64,000 bases of DNA from Euglena gracilis (lineage: Eukaryota; Euglenida; Euglenophyceae; Euglenales), in the NCBI GenBank assembly GCA_039621445.1, contig CP154954.1, forward strand, positions 1,426,001 through 1,490,000, given 5' to 3'. The notes below the pieces were generated by a model. The model saw only the letters and a list, made by a program, of their open reading frames with translations, did not search any database and had not been told where the DNA came from. Positions 1-14,971 of the stretch are shown in pieces. The translations under genes were made by a program, and so were the position numbers. Position 1 is the first letter of the stretch. Every line of letters starts with the position of its first letter.

Positions 1-1324
<1,324 letters not shown>

Positions 1325-1608
1325 TACTTTTATTTTTCGTCAAATTTTGGTCTAAATAGTATTTAGATATATTTACTTATAACTTTTATCTGTTTTTAAA
1401 ATTATTAATTTTTTTTATCTAACTTTTTCAAAAATTTATATTTAGCTTTTTTTCATATTTCATTATTAATGAAAAATTAAATTCAATTAAAATTTTTTGA
1501 TTTAAATGAAAAATGTTTATTTTATTTAATAAAGCTAAATCTATTATTAGTTTAGATGTTTAGTTTGAAAACGAATATTAATTTGTTAAGTTTTAAGAAA
1601 ATATTAGT

Positions 1609-2649
1609 ATGTTTATTCCTAATGCAAGTTTAAAAACTATTAAAAACTTGAAAAATAATGGTATTATTAAAATAGGTTCAGAGATTAAAGCACAGGATGT
1701 TTTAATTGGAAGAATTAAAGTTAAGTTAAAAAATACGCCAAAAAATAAAATGTTAATAGCATTTTTTGGCAATAAGGTACGAAAAGACGTTTCTTTACGT
1801 TCTCCTCGCTCTTTGGTAGGTATTGTTACAAGTGTTGAGATTTTATGTAAAAAGTCGAATTGTTCTGTTCTTATTCATGTTGCCGAAAAACGCAGAATAC
1901 AAATAGGTGATAAAATTGCAGGACGGCATGGTAATAAAGGTATAATTTCGAAAATTGTTCCGTCTATAGATATGCCTTTTCTTCCTGATGGTACACCTGT
2001 TGATATGATTTTAAATCCTCTAGGCATACCATCTAGAATGAATGTTGGTCAAGTCTTTGAAAGTTTGTTAAACTTGTCTTCTTTATTTTTGAAAGAAAGG
2101 TATAAAATTCAACCTTTTGATGAAGTCCAAACAAGTATGAATTCAAAATCTTTTGTGTATAAAAAATTAAATGAAGCGCGTAAAAGAACTAAAAAAGATT
2201 GGCTTTTTAATCCAAATTATCCAGGAAAAGCCTTTTTATATGATGGTAGAAATTGTAGGCCTTTTGATCACCCTGTAGCTTTTGGTTATGCGTATATTTT
2301 AAAATTAATACATATGGTTAAAGACAAAATTCATGCGAGAGTTACCGGCCCTTATTCTTCAGTAACTCAACAACCTTTACGTGGAAAATCGAAAAATGGT
2401 GGACAAAGGTTTGGGGAAATGGAGGTTTGGGCTATAGAAGGATTTGGTGCTGCATATTTGTTGCAGGAGTTATTAACTATTAAATCTGATGATGTATTAA
2501 ATAGATCAGAAGCGTTATTTAGTTTAATAAATGGTACTTATTTTTCTAAGCCAAATATTCCCGAAGCTTTCAAGTTATTTATTTTAGAAATGCAATCTTT
2601 ATGTATTGATATTAAAATTTTTACAAATAATTATAAAAAATTCGATTAG
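1609..2649 (+). CDS. rpoB: rpoB 3' exon, RNA polymerase beta subunit (copy A, 5' part missing)
   Basis: Last exon of plastid RpoB, about 346 residues, ending in the genuine stop at 2647-2649. It carries conserved C-terminal beta blocks: the IPNASLK start of the exon, the basic [13 protein letters not shown] block at the active centre, [24 protein letters not shown], and the [23 protein letters not shown] segment that contacts beta-prime and the nascent RNA. Exons 1-7 are absent from this copy; sequence upstream of about 1325 is psaA intron. The full gene is seen in copies B and C. I give the exon start at 1609, but the true splice site may lie a few bases away. It is followed after 84 bases by rpoC1 on the same strand. 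Confidence 0.93.
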   Translation: MFIPNASLKTIKNLKNNGIIKIGSEIKAQDVLIGRIKVKLKNTPKNKMLIAFFGNKVRKDVSLRSPRSLVGIVTSVEILCKKSNCSVLIHVAEKRRIQIGDKIAGRHGNKGIISKIVPSIDMPFLPDGTPVDMILNPLGIPSRMNVGQVFESLLNLSSLFLKERYKIQPFDEVQTSMNSKSFVYKKLNEARKRTKKDWLFNPNYPGKAFLYDGRNCRPFDHPVAFGYAYILKLIHMVKDKIHARVTGPYSSVTQQPLRGKSKNGGQRFGEMEVWAIEGFGAAYLLQELLTIKSDDVLNRSEALFSLINGTYFSKPNIPEAFKLFILEMQSLCIDIKIFTNNYKKFD

Positions 2650-2733
2650 TTAAATTTTTGAGTTATTTTTTTTTTTATGAAGTTTTTATGGTCAATTAAG
2701 ACCTGATACTTATTTTTATTTATTTTTGTATTT

Positions 2734-6195
<3,462 letters not shown>

Positions 6196-6286
6196 ATACT
6201 TTAATTTTTTGTATGAGCTAAGTAGTTTTAAAGTTTATTATTTTATTGATTTATTTCAATAAGTTTGTTAAATTATTATTTTAATT

Positions 6287-9200
6287 ATGAATTTCGGAAA
6301 TATAGTATGTTTTAATAGAGTTTTTGATAAAAATGAAATTAGAAATTTAATTAGCTGGTTTTTGTCAAATTATGGTAGTATCCGAACAAAAGAGTTATTG
6401 GATAAAATGAAAAATTTTGGTTTTACCTATGCAACAACCACTGGATTATCATTAGGACTTGGAGATCTTAAAATTCCTTCTTCAAAAGCAAATTTGGTTA
6501 AAAGTTCTGAAAAAATTTTATTTAAAACGAGAAATCGATATAAAAATGGTATGATAAATTTCATTAATGTTTTGGATGAAGAAAGGGATATTTGGAATGT
6601 CGTTAATGAAAATTTGAAGAAAGAATCTATTAATAATTTGAGACAATCCGACTTTTTGAATCCTTTGTATTCTATGACTTTGTCAGGTGCAAGGGGTAGT
6701 ATTACACAGGTGAAACAATTGATAGGTATGCGAGGACTAATGTCCGATTCTCAGGGTAATGTAATTCCTTTTCCAATAAAAACTAATTTTAAAGAAGGTT
6801 TAAATATTACTGAATATTTTGTTTCTTGTTACGGTGCTAGAAAAGGCTTAATTGATACTGCTTTAAAAACAGCTAATGCTGGGTATTTAACTAGACGAAT
6901 GATTTATACAGCACAAAACTTAATTGTAAAAAGGTCGGATTGTTTTACAAAATATAATACGTGCGTATTACTACAAAACCAAGATAAAGAAGAACTAAAG
7001 TTTTTGAAGGAAAAATTAATTGGTAGAGTATTAGCAAAAACTATTGTTAATGCCAAAACAGGTGATATTTTAGTTAGTGCTGGTCAAGATATTTGTAATG
7101 TGTGGTTCGAGCTACAAAAATTTTAAAATTTAAGGAATGTGGCAAATTCTTTTATATTAATTTTTATCTAAGATTATTATACTTTAAAATTAGCGAAATT
7201 CTAATAATATACAGATCATTGTTATTAAACATAATTTCCTTTTTATTAGAATAAAAAAACAGGATTAAAATTTCAAAGTATTAAAAGTATTTGAAATAGT
7301 AATTTTATATGGTTTACAGAAAATTAAGAAACTAAAAAGCTTCAACTTTTTTTATAATATTTTATTACACTTTGTTATTGAAAATTAAGGGGGAGTTATA
7401 TTAGGAGCCATTTTAAAACATACCTTTTATGTATAGTAGTTATGGTATAAACGAATTGAATTTTTATTTATAAGGATGGAATATGAAGCAAAAGGTCTGA
7501 ACGATGTTATAAAAACGTTTAAAATACTCTATGAAAAGTAGTAGGTGTAATCACCGGCATATGCTGATATATTTCTTAAATATCATAAAAAGTTTATGAT
7601 TTTTAGGTAGCCGAGTGAAAAAGAATTTTCATGCTCGGTTTCGAATGAGAAATATTTTTATTAAATATTAACTTTCAGTCTATACGTTTAAAAAAATTAT
7701 TAATTTTCCCGAGGTTTATATTCGTACACCTTTTAATTGTGTATTAATGGAAGGCATATGCCAAATATGCTATGGTTGGAATTTAGCCTGTGGCAAAATG
7801 GTAGAACTTGGTGAATGTGTAGGAATTTTAGCTGCTCAATCAATAGGTGAGCCTGGTACGCAATTAACAATGCGAACTTTTCATACGGGTGGTGTTTTTT
7901 CTGCAAAGGCAAAAGAAGTTATAACATCTCCTTTAAATGGAAAAATATGGTACGATTTGAAGTGTGTATCGTTTTTAATTTTACAATATTTAATGGCAGA
8001 ATTAAACTTTCTATTTTAGACTAATTGTCTTTGTTATTGTATTACAATTTTTATATTTATTACTTGTTATAGATAGTAACTTAAAGTTTTTTAAATTGAT
8101 TTATATTGTAAGTTTATTTTTTTATAATTGAAATCAATTTTGCAGAATAGATAAACAAAATGTTGTTTATATTTTGTTACGTATTTTTTTAGTAAATAGA
8201 GTGAGAATAAATGGTTTTTCTAATAAAATTTATAATTTTAAACTTTATTTGATAAAACATGTTCTAAAAAACGATGTTTTAAAATAGAAGGAACGATTAA
8301 AATTAGTTTGGGGTTAGGGGATGTTTATTATTAGTATTTAAATTTATAGATCGCAATTATAAAATAAATATGAAGTATTAGCCATTAAATTAATCACAAT
8401 TATAATTGAGTAGTCGTATGATATAATATATCAAGTATGACTTCGTAAAAGTGATTTTTATAGGTCAACTTTAACTACAGGGTTAAGAAGAGTTTATAAT
8501 AAATTTAAGGAAAAAGCTTTTTTAACTTTGCAAGAAAAAAAAATTGTGATTTACGAAAATGACGTTAGTAAATCTATTATGTTTTTACCTTCTAGTACGC
8601 TTTTATATGTTAAGCCAGGAAGAAAAATATTTGATAAGCAAATAATAGGAGAATCTGTAAATTCTAACTTGAAAAATGACGTTTTTGGTATTGAGGAAAT
8701 TCGAGATGTTAAGGCAAAAATTTCTGGTCAAATCTTTTTCCCTCAAATTAATTCGAAGCAATTTGGAAAAATATTTTGGATAATAAGTTCTATTATTATG
8801 AGTTTTACTTCTTTATTTTTTCATTTGACAAAGAAATTTTCTTTTAAAAATAAATTAATTTGTCCTACTACAAATGTTCATAAAAAAGAATTATTTGTTA
8901 ACAGGAAGAAAGAACTTTTTCCTCGTAAATTTGGTAAATTATTTATTAACATTAGGAACGTTAATAGTTTAGTTGATAAATCGAAAGTTTTAAAAAAAAG
9001 AAGTTCACATATTATTACATGTATACTTGATCAAGATAAGGTTATAATGCTTCGAAATCTTAAAAAACAAAAGCGTATTTTTGGTAATTTTAAAATTGGA
9101 TGTTTTCTTAAAACGGGTCAAATAATTAGTAATTTTAAGCTTCTTCATTCTTCTCAAATAATACAAGAAAGAAAAGAGTTTTCGATTTTTCGAAAAGTAA

Positions 9201-9874
9201 TGCCTTTTTCGACTAATGATGATACATTGATGAGAATAGAAGATAAACCTTTTATAAGAAAGAACCAATTATTATATCGCGTTAATTTTGTCCGAGAAAA
9301 AACTTATGATATAGTTCAAGGATTGCCTAAAGTAGAAAAATTGTTAGAAGCTCGAATGACTTCTTCGTTAAAAGAAATAATAAATAACCCTCATGATATA
9401 TTGACGGAGTCTTTTTTTACTTTTTTAGATGATTATGAGAATCTTGTAGCTGCGCGAAAAAGTTTTGAGGTAATACAAAAATATTTAATAGATGGTGTTC
9501 AGACTGTTTATAAATCTCAGGGTGTCAAAATAGCGGATAAACATATTGAACTTATTGTTAAACAAATAACGTCAAAAGTGATTGTTACTAATCCAGGTGA
9601 TTCTAGCTTTATGGTAGGGGATTTTTTAGATCTTAATTTAGTAGAGGTATTAAATAAAAGACTAGTAAATAGTATTGTTTATGAGCCTATAATTATGGGA
9701 TTGACTCGTTTTTCTCTATCTAGTCAAAGTTTTATAGCTCAAGCGAGTTTTCAAGAAACTACTAGAGTTTTAACAAAAGCTGCTTTACAAGGAAGAGCTG
9801 ATTGGTTATCTGGGTTAAAAGAAAATTTAGTTTTAGGAAATATTATTCCCGCAGGTACTGGTTTTAAAAATTAA
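6287..9874 (+). CDS. rpoC2: rpoC2, RNA polymerase beta'' subunit (copy A, 3 exons)
   Basis: Beta-double-prime of the plastid RNA polymerase, the C-terminal half of bacterial RpoC. Exons: 6287-7099, about 7680-7961, about 8464-9874. Exon 1 starts at ATG 6287 and carries the trigger-loop and bridge region: [18 protein letters not shown], the [12 protein letters not shown] block and [28 protein letters not shown]. Exon 2 has the second zinc site (CQICYGW) followed by [28 protein letters not shown]. Exon 3 ends with the conserved [19 protein letters not shown] tail and IPAGTGF before the stop. Exon 3 also contains a lysine- and phenylalanine-rich, poorly conserved stretch, normal for this subunit. 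Both introns show group II domain V hairpins. Together the exons give roughly 830 residues, short for the family because the variable insert is reduced. Confidence 0.92.
7100..7679 (+). other. rpoC2 group II intron 1
   Basis: Intron of about 580 nt separating rpoC2 exons 1 and 2. The 5' end is GTGTGG, fitting the group II GTGYG rule. A domain V hairpin is visible at about 7606-7645 (GCCGAGTG paired with CATGCTCGGTTTCG around a GAA-containing loop), followed by a short domain VI-like stem. It has no open reading frame. The exact 3' splice site is uncertain by several bases. Confidence 0.75.
7962..8463 (+). other. rpoC2 group II intron 2
   Basis: Intron of about 500 nt between rpoC2 exons 2 and 3. 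It begins GTGTGTATCG and has a domain V hairpin at about 8407-8445 (GTCGTATG paired with CAAGTATGACTTCG). It contains no intron ORF. Confidence 0.75.
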
Positions 9875-9904
9875 TTAGCAAAATTTACTATAATTTGAGT
9901 AACT

Positions 9905-9977
9905 GGGGGTATAGCTCAGTTGGTAGAGCGTCTGCCTTACAAGCAGAATGTCAGCGGTTCGAATCCGTTTGCCCTCA
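9905..9977 (+). tRNA. trnV-UAC: tRNA-Val (UAC)
   Basis: Cloverleaf with a 7-bp acceptor stem (GGGGGTA with TGCCCTC, one G-U), D-arm AGCTCAGTTGGTAGAGC, an anticodon loop CTTACAA giving UAC, and T-arm GGTTCGAATCC. It lies 30 bases after rpoC2 and opens a three-tRNA run (V, N, R). Confidence 0.95.
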
Positions 9978-9993
9978 AAGGTTATTTACTTTA

Positions 9994-10065
9994 TCCTTAA
10001 TAGCTCAGTGGTAGAGCAATCGGCTGTTAACCGATCGGTCGTAGGTTCGAATCCTACTTAAGGAG
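9994..10065 (+). tRNA. trnN-GUU: tRNA-Asn (GUU)
   Basis: Complete cloverleaf: acceptor TCCTTAA with TTAAGGA, anticodon loop CTGTTAA reading GUU, T-arm GGTTCGAATCC. It is 16 bases from trnV and 3 bases from trnR, a tight processing cluster. Confidence 0.96.
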
Positions 10066-10068
10066 TAA

Positions 10069-10142
10069 GGGCTTGTAGCTCAGTGGACTAGAGCACGTGG
10101 CTACGAACTACGGAGTCAGGGGTTCGAATCCCTTCTTGCCCG
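10069..10142 (+). tRNA. trnR-ACG: tRNA-Arg (ACG)
   Basis: Cloverleaf with acceptor GGGCTTG against CTTGCCC (two internal U-U mismatches, also common in plastid trnR-ACG), anticodon loop CTACGAA reading ACG, and T-arm GGTTCGAATCC. Confidence 0.95.
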
Positions 10143-10187
10143 ATTGATTAGTAATTTCGTTATTTTTTATGATCATTTAATTTTTAA

Positions 10188-10271
10188 TACAGGCAGAGAG
10201 ACTCGAACTCTCACATCATAAAGACACAGGAACCTAAATCCTGCGCGTCTACCAAATTCCGCCATGCCTGC
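10188..10271 (-). tRNA. trnL-UAG: tRNA-Leu (UAG)
   Basis: Class II tRNA on the minus strand with a long variable arm. The reverse complement begins GCAGGCATGGCGG; the acceptor pairs with TGCCTGT. The anticodon loop TTTAGGT reads UAG. It lies downstream of rps11 on the same strand and converges on trnR. Confidence 0.94.
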
Positions 10272-10342
10272 TTTATCAATATTAATAAATGTTAATATTG
10301 TTTTTTATTTATTTTAAAACGTGTTAAATAAATTTTGTTATT

Positions 10343-10939
10343 TTATATTCTACGTCTCTTGCTAGGTCGACATCCATTATGTGGTAAGGGAGTGACATCT
10401 CTTATGCAACTTATGCGTAGACCTAAACTTTGTACGCATTTTAAAGCTGTTTCTCGTCCGGTTCCAGGTCCACTAATGTTTATCTCAACTTTTTGAAGTC
10501 CTTGTTCTATAGCTTTCTTAACGGCAATTGCAGTAGTTGTCTTTGTAGCTAACGGTGTAGCCTTTTTCGAGCTTTTAAAACCGCATGCTCCTGAAGATGA
10601 CCAAGCGATTACATTTCCTTTTGGATCACTTACCGAAACTAAGAATTTAATTAGATGTATTTTCTATTATTTAATATAAAGGAAAATTTTTTTTAGTTTT
10701 ATTGTGATGATTTTTTGTATAATTTTTTTAATATTAAATCGCTTCATTATTATAAGTTGTTTTTTTAAGATATTGATTTTTAAATGCTTTTTTTTAAAGA
10801 TAAAAATTATAATAACTTTATATTACATTATATACTATTAATTTTTGATTGCATGTAAGTTTAATCCCATAATATGGACAATTCCTTTTGGAAATTTTTT
10901 TTTTGTTATTTTGATTATTTTTTTTTTTTGTTTTATCAT
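10343..10939 (-). CDS. rps11: rps11, 30S ribosomal protein S11 (copy A, 2 exons)
   Basis: Small-subunit protein uS11, which sits on the platform near the Shine-Dalgarno cleft. Exon 2 (about 10650 down to 10343) is unmistakable: SDPKGNVIAWSSSGACGF, then VEINISGPGTGRETAL, then TPLPHNGCRPSKRRR and stop. Exon 1 starts at ATG 10937-10939 with a lysine-rich leader leading to KFPKGIVHI, the usual start of the S11 core; it ends near 10870. The intron between them is about 210-220 nt. Only copy A has homopolymer lengths (12 and 10 A on the coding strand) that keep exon 1 in frame; copies B and C each differ by one base. The exon junction, which should restore the NNT(I/L) motif, I could not place exactly. 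It lies 123 bases downstream of rps4 on the same strand. Confidence 0.88.
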
Positions 10940-11062
10940 TTTTTTATAAATAAATATTTCTTTTTAAGAACAAAATTTGCAAAAAGCATGATTTCCTTGA
11001 GTTTTTAATATTTATTTCATTTTTTATATTATTCACAATTTTCCCTATAAATTAATTTATAA

Positions 11063-11680
11063 TTAGACCTTGCGTGAATAGAATTCGATTACTAAAAGTT
11101 CATTAACTATTAACGATATCGCTTTTCTATTGATTAAACCAATAATTTTTGCTTCTAAGTTTTTTTTGTTAAGAGATAAATGTGGTGGTATTAATAGTAA
11201 TTCTTTAGATTCTATGTTTTTTTGTATGACATTTTCTGATACAGTACTTTTTTTAGGTTTTATAATACTTTTTGGTTGGCAAATAAAACTAGGTATATTG
11301 ATAACTTTGTCATCTACACAAATGTGACCATGATTTATTAGTTGTTTTGCAGCCATTATTGTAGGTGCAAAACCTATTCGATGTACAATATTATCTAATC
11401 TCATTTCCAAAAAAGTTAGCAAAAATCTTCCGGATGATCCTTTTTTTTTCCTAGATTTTTTTACATAATTTAGAAGTTGTCTTTCGGTTATTCCGTAGTT
11501 AAATCGCAGTTTTTGTTTTTCTTTTAATCTTATGTTATATTTTGATATTTTTTTTTTCCTTTTAAAGGATGTTGCTGGTTGCCCTGGGGATTTTCTTTTC
11601 TTTGATGTTTTATTTGTAAGACTTGGAAGTTTTCCTATTCTACGAACTATTCGCAATCGTGGTCCTCTATATCTTGACAT
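11063..11680 (-). CDS. rps4: rps4, 30S ribosomal protein S4 (copy A)
   Basis: Intact 205-residue uS4, the primary 16S-binding protein that nucleates 30S body assembly. It starts [19 protein letters not shown] and has the plastid S4 N-terminal SPGQP motif. The S4 RNA-binding domain follows (residues about 93-150: [20 protein letters not shown], then [18 protein letters not shown]). Length is typical for plastid S4 and there is no intron. The ATG at 11680 is the only start that gives the conserved N-terminus. It lies upstream of rps11 on the minus strand and diverges from trnY. Confidence 0.97.
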   Translation of the reverse strand: MSRYRGPRLRIVRRIGKLPSLTNKTSKKRKSPGQPATSFKRKKKISKYNIRLKEKQKLRFNYGITERQLLNYVKKSRKKKGSSGRFLLTFLEMRLDNIVHRIGFAPTIMAAKQLINHGHICVDDKVINIPSFICQPKSIIKPKKSTVSENVIQKNIESKELLLIPPHLSLNKKNLEAKIIGLINRKAISLIVNELLVIEFYSRKV

Positions 11681-11756
11681 AGTTTTATCTATATTTTTTT
11701 TGATCTTAAATAACTTTTTCTATGTTAATTGTTTTTGTTGTTTAACATCTAATTGC

Positions 11757-11838
11757 GAGTTGTTGCCCGAGTGGTTAATGGGGGCGGATTGTAAATCCGC
11801 TAGTTCATCTTTCGCTGGTTCGAATCCAGCACGACTCA
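11757..11838 (+). tRNA. trnY-GUA: tRNA-Tyr (GUA)
   Basis: Class II tRNA with a long variable arm. Acceptor GAGTTGT pairs with ACGACTC; anticodon loop TTGTAAA reads GUA within the stem CGGA/TCCG. First gene of a six-tRNA cluster (Y-H-M-W-E-G) of the type known from euglenoid plastids. Confidence 0.95.
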
Positions 11839-11902
11839 AAATATTTTTATATTTAATCAGACAGTTTTCGAGTTATAATAAATTTTTATTATATTTTTTA
11901 TA

Positions 11903-11976
11903 GGTGGGTGTAGCCAAGTGGTAAGGCAAAGGACTGTGACTCCTTCATTCGCGGGTTCGATCCCCGTCATTCACCA
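11903..11976 (+). tRNA. trnH-GUG: tRNA-His (GUG)
   Basis: Acceptor GGTGGGT with ATTCACC (two G-U pairs), anticodon GUG in loop CTGTGAC, T-arm GGGTTCGATCCCC. The mature tRNA would carry the extra 5' G typical of tRNA-His. Confidence 0.94.
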
Positions 11977-11990
11977 TCTATTAATTTTTA

Positions 11991-12062
11991 GGCTCAGTAG
12001 CTCAGAGGTAGAGCAGGGGATTCATAAGCCCTTGGTCACAGGTTCAAATCTTGTCTGAGCCA
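11991..12062 (+). tRNA. trnM-CAU: tRNA-Met (CAU)
   Basis: Cloverleaf with acceptor GGCTCAG/CTGAGCC and anticodon loop TTCATAA (CAU). The paired first acceptor base argues against initiator fMet. The position between trnH and trnW fits elongator Met; a lysidine-modified tRNA-Ile cannot be excluded from sequence alone. Confidence 0.9.
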
Positions 12063-12066
12063 AACT

Positions 12067-12139
12067 GCGCTTTTAGTTCAATTGGTAGAACGTAGGTCTC
12101 CAAAACCTGATGTAGTAGGTTCGAATCCTACAGAGCGCG
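12067..12139 (+). tRNA. trnW-CCA: tRNA-Trp (CCA)
   Basis: Acceptor GCGCTTT/AGAGCGC, anticodon CCA in loop CTCCAAA, T-arm AGGTTCGAATCCT. Only four bases separate it from trnM. Confidence 0.95.
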
Positions 12140-12166
12140 TTTATTTTTTTTCTTTATCTTAAATTT

Positions 12167-12239
12167 GCCCCCATCGTCTAGAGGCCTAGGACATCTCCCT
12201 TTCACGGAGGCAACGGGGATTCGAATTCCCCTGGGGGTA
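12167..12239 (+). tRNA. trnE-UUC: tRNA-Glu (UUC)
   Basis: Acceptor GCCCCCA/TGGGGGT, anticodon UUC in loop CTTTCAC, T-arm GGGATTCGAATTCCC. In plastids this tRNA also supplies glutamate for tetrapyrrole synthesis. Confidence 0.95.
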
Positions 12240-12245
12240 ATTTAT

Positions 12246-12318
12246 GCGGGTATAGCTCAGTTGGTAGAGCGTGGTCCTTCCAAGTCCAATGTCGCGTGTT
12301 CGAATCACGTTACCCGCT
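12246..12318 (+). tRNA. trnG-UCC: tRNA-Gly (UCC)
   Basis: Acceptor GCGGGTA/TACCCGC, anticodon UCC in loop CTTCCAA, T-arm GTGTTCGAATCAC. Last tRNA of the cluster, 60 bases before the psbB start exon. Confidence 0.95.
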
Positions 12319-12378
12319 TTTAACTTTTTGTCTTTATAGAAAGTTAATTTTTAATTTTTATGATATTTTTAATATACT

Positions 12379-13512
12379 ATGGGATGTGCGATTCGTAAAA
12401 TTTGGATCTTATTTTTAAAAAAATTTTTTGTCCATGTAAATTAAATTTTTACTCTTAATTTTCCGATATTTTAGTAGTTTAGTTTTTATTATCGAAAGAA
12501 TTTTTTTATCTTTAAATTTTCTTATGTTTATAAAGAAAAATAATTTGGAACTTTAGTAGGAAATGTTTATACGATCATTTTGTAGTTTTTGTTATTTGTT
12601 TCCATGTTTTATTAAAAAATAATTTATTTATTCCTCTAATTTATTTTTGTTATTAATAAATGAATGATCATTTCATTAAAAGAATAATAAAGCGGATAAA
12701 AAAAACGAAAAATATATATTAAATTTTATAAGGATGATTTTTAATCAGAATTATATCTAAGTTATTTTAAGTATTTTTTGCGTTTTCTAATCTTTTAAGA
12801 TTATATAATTGAGTAGCCGTATGTTATTGAATTAACAAGTACGGTTTCGGATAAAAAACTTTTTAATTATTAAAGTTGATTTTACCTGCCTTGGTATCGT
12901 GTTGTGATTTTTAGTTTTTTACTTATAAATGATATTTATAGTTTTAAAAATTTCCTTATAGTTTATTTTTTGATTTTTTAATAAAATTTTTAAAAATATT
13001 TGTTTTACATACTGTTGTTCTTAATGATCCAGGTCGTTTGATTTCTGTTCATTTAATGCATACTGCATTAGTTTCAGGATGGGCTGGATCTATGGCCTTA
13101 TATGAACTTGCTATTTTTGATCCTTCTGATGTTGCGCTAAATCCTATGTGGCGCCAAGGAATGTTTGTTCTTCCTTTTATGACACGTTTAGGGGTAACAA
13201 AATCTTGGGGTGCTTGGAGTGTTACAGGGGAATCTTTTTCGGATCCAGGAATTTGGAGTTACGAAGGTGTAGCGGTAGCACATATAATTTTATCGGGTCT
13301 TTTATTTTTAGCTGCTATTTGGCATTGGGTTTATTGGGACCTTGATTTATTTCGTGATCCAGCTAGTGGTGAGTTAAAGTTAGATTTACCTAGAGTATTT
13401 GGAGTTCATTTATTCTTGTCTGGAGCATTATGTTTAGCTTTTGGAGTTTTCCATGTTACGGGTGTTTTTGGTCCTGGTATTTGGGTTTCTGATCCTTATG
13501 GTTTAAGTGGGA
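12379..13512 (+). CDS. psbB: psbB 5' part, photosystem II CP47 (copy A, partial)
   Basis: N-terminal part of CP47, a six-helix chlorophyll-binding inner antenna protein of PSII. Exons: 12379-12384 (ATGGGA, Met-Gly; possibly 7 nt), 12886-12903 (LPWYRV) and 13008-13512 ([11 protein letters not shown] to SDPYGLSG). Exon 3 contains [66 protein letters not shown] and [10 protein letters not shown], covering the first two transmembrane helices, several chlorophyll-ligating histidines and the start of the third. Intron 2 (12904-13007) is 104 nt, a group III size. A third intron starts at 13513 with GTGCGATTCG and is cut by the fold-back at about 13645, so roughly two thirds of CP47 is missing. Confidence 0.92.
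12385..12885 (+). other. psbB group II intron 1
   Basis: About 500-nt intron between the ATGGGA start exon and the LPWYRV exon. The 5' end is GTGCGATTCG at 12386, the same decamer that starts the third psbB intron (13513). Domain V is clear at 12810-12850 (GAGTAGCCGTATG paired with AAGTACGGTTTCGG). No ORF inside. The exact split of the Leu codon is not resolved. Confidence 0.75.
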
Positions 13513-13777
13513 GTGCGATTCGTTTTTCTTTTCGCTTTAATAATTTTATATCGTTAAGAGATTTTTTATGAAATTTTTGTTCAATTAGGTGAAAAACCTT
13601 TTATTTTATTGAAATTATTGCGTTCTCAATAAGAACGATAAGAGTAAGTTCTCGTTCTTATTGATAACGCAATAATTTCAATAAAATAAAAGGTTTTTCA
13701 CCTAATTGAACAAAAATTTCATAAAAAATCTCTTAACGATATAAAATTATTAAAAGAACATTAAAAACGAATCGCAC

Positions 13778-14911
13778 TCCCACTTAAACCATAAGGATCA
13801 GAAACCCAAATACCAGGACCAAAAACACCCGTAACATGGAAAACTCCAAAAGCTAAACATAATGCTCCAGACAAGAATAAATGAACTCCAAATACTCTAG
13901 GTAAATCTAACTTTAACTCACCACTAGCTGGATCACGAAATAAATCAAGGTCCCAATAAACCCAATGCCAAATAGCAGCTAAAAATAAAAGACCCGATAA
14001 AATTATATGTGCTACCGCTACACCTTCGTAACTCCAAATTCCTGGATCCGAAAAAGATTCCCCTGTAACACTCCAAGCACCCCAAGATTTTGTTACCCCT
14101 AAACGTGTCATAAAAGGAAGAACAAACATTCCTTGGCGCCACATAGGATTTAGCGCAACATCAGAAGGATCAAAAATAGCAAGTTCATATAAGGCCATAG
14201 ATCCAGCCCATCCTGAAACTAATGCAGTATGCATTAAATGAACAGAAATCAAACGACCTGGATCATTAAGAACAACAGTATGTAAAACAAATATTTTTAA
14301 AAATTTTATTAAAAAATCAAAAAATAAACTATAAGGAAATTTTTAAAACTATAAATATCATTTATAAGTAAAAAACTAAAAATCACAACACGATACCAAG
14401 GCAGGTAAAATCAACTTTAATAATTAAAAAGTTTTTTATCCGAAACCGTACTTGTTAATTCAATAACATACGGCTACTCAATTATATAATCTTAAAAGAT
14501 TAGAAAACGCAAAAAATACTTAAAATAACTTAGATATAATTCTGATTAAAATTCATCCTTATAAAATTTAATATATATTTTTCGTTTTTTTTATCCGCTT
14601 TATTATTCTTTTAATGAAATGATCATTCATTTATTAATAACAAAAATAAATTAGAGGAATAAATAAATTATTTTTTAATAAAACATGGAAACAAATAACA
14701 AAAACTACAAAATGATCGTATAAACATTTCCTACTAAAGTTCCAAATTATTTTTCTTTATAAACATAAGAAAATTTAAAGATAAAAAAATTCTTTCGATA
14801 ATAAAAACTAAACTACTAAAATATCGGAAAATTAAGAGTAAAAATTTAATTTACATGGACAAAAAATTTTTTTAAAAATAAGATCCAAATTTTACGAATC
14901 GCACATCCCAT
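13778..14911 (-). CDS. psbB: psbB 5' part, CP47 (copy B, partial)
   Basis: Inverted copy of the 12379-13512 gene. Exons on the minus strand: 14911-14906 (ATGGGA), 14404-14387 (LPWYRV), 14282-13778 (HTVVLND to SDPYGLSG). The coding exons match copy A; differences lie in the truncated third intron close to the fold at 13645. Confidence 0.9.
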
Positions 14912-14971
14912 AGTATATTAAAAATATCATAAAAATTAAAAATTAACTTTCTATAAAGACAAAAAGTTAAA

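Noticed and set aside
9005-9268. 87-residue minus-strand ORF within rpoC2
   Set aside because: Antisense shadow of rpoC2 exon 3; also at 18020-18283 and 43343-43606.
11130-11327. 65-residue plus-strand ORF opposite rps4
   Set aside because: Antisense shadow of the rps4 C-terminal half, repeated in all three copies.
11532-11903. 123-residue ORF opposite rps4
   Set aside because: Antisense shadow of the rps4 N-terminus that runs through trnY; same for its copies at 15377-15757 and 45870-46241.
13148-13345. 65-residue ORF inside psbB
   Set aside because: Alternative frame of the psbB exon with no supporting signal.
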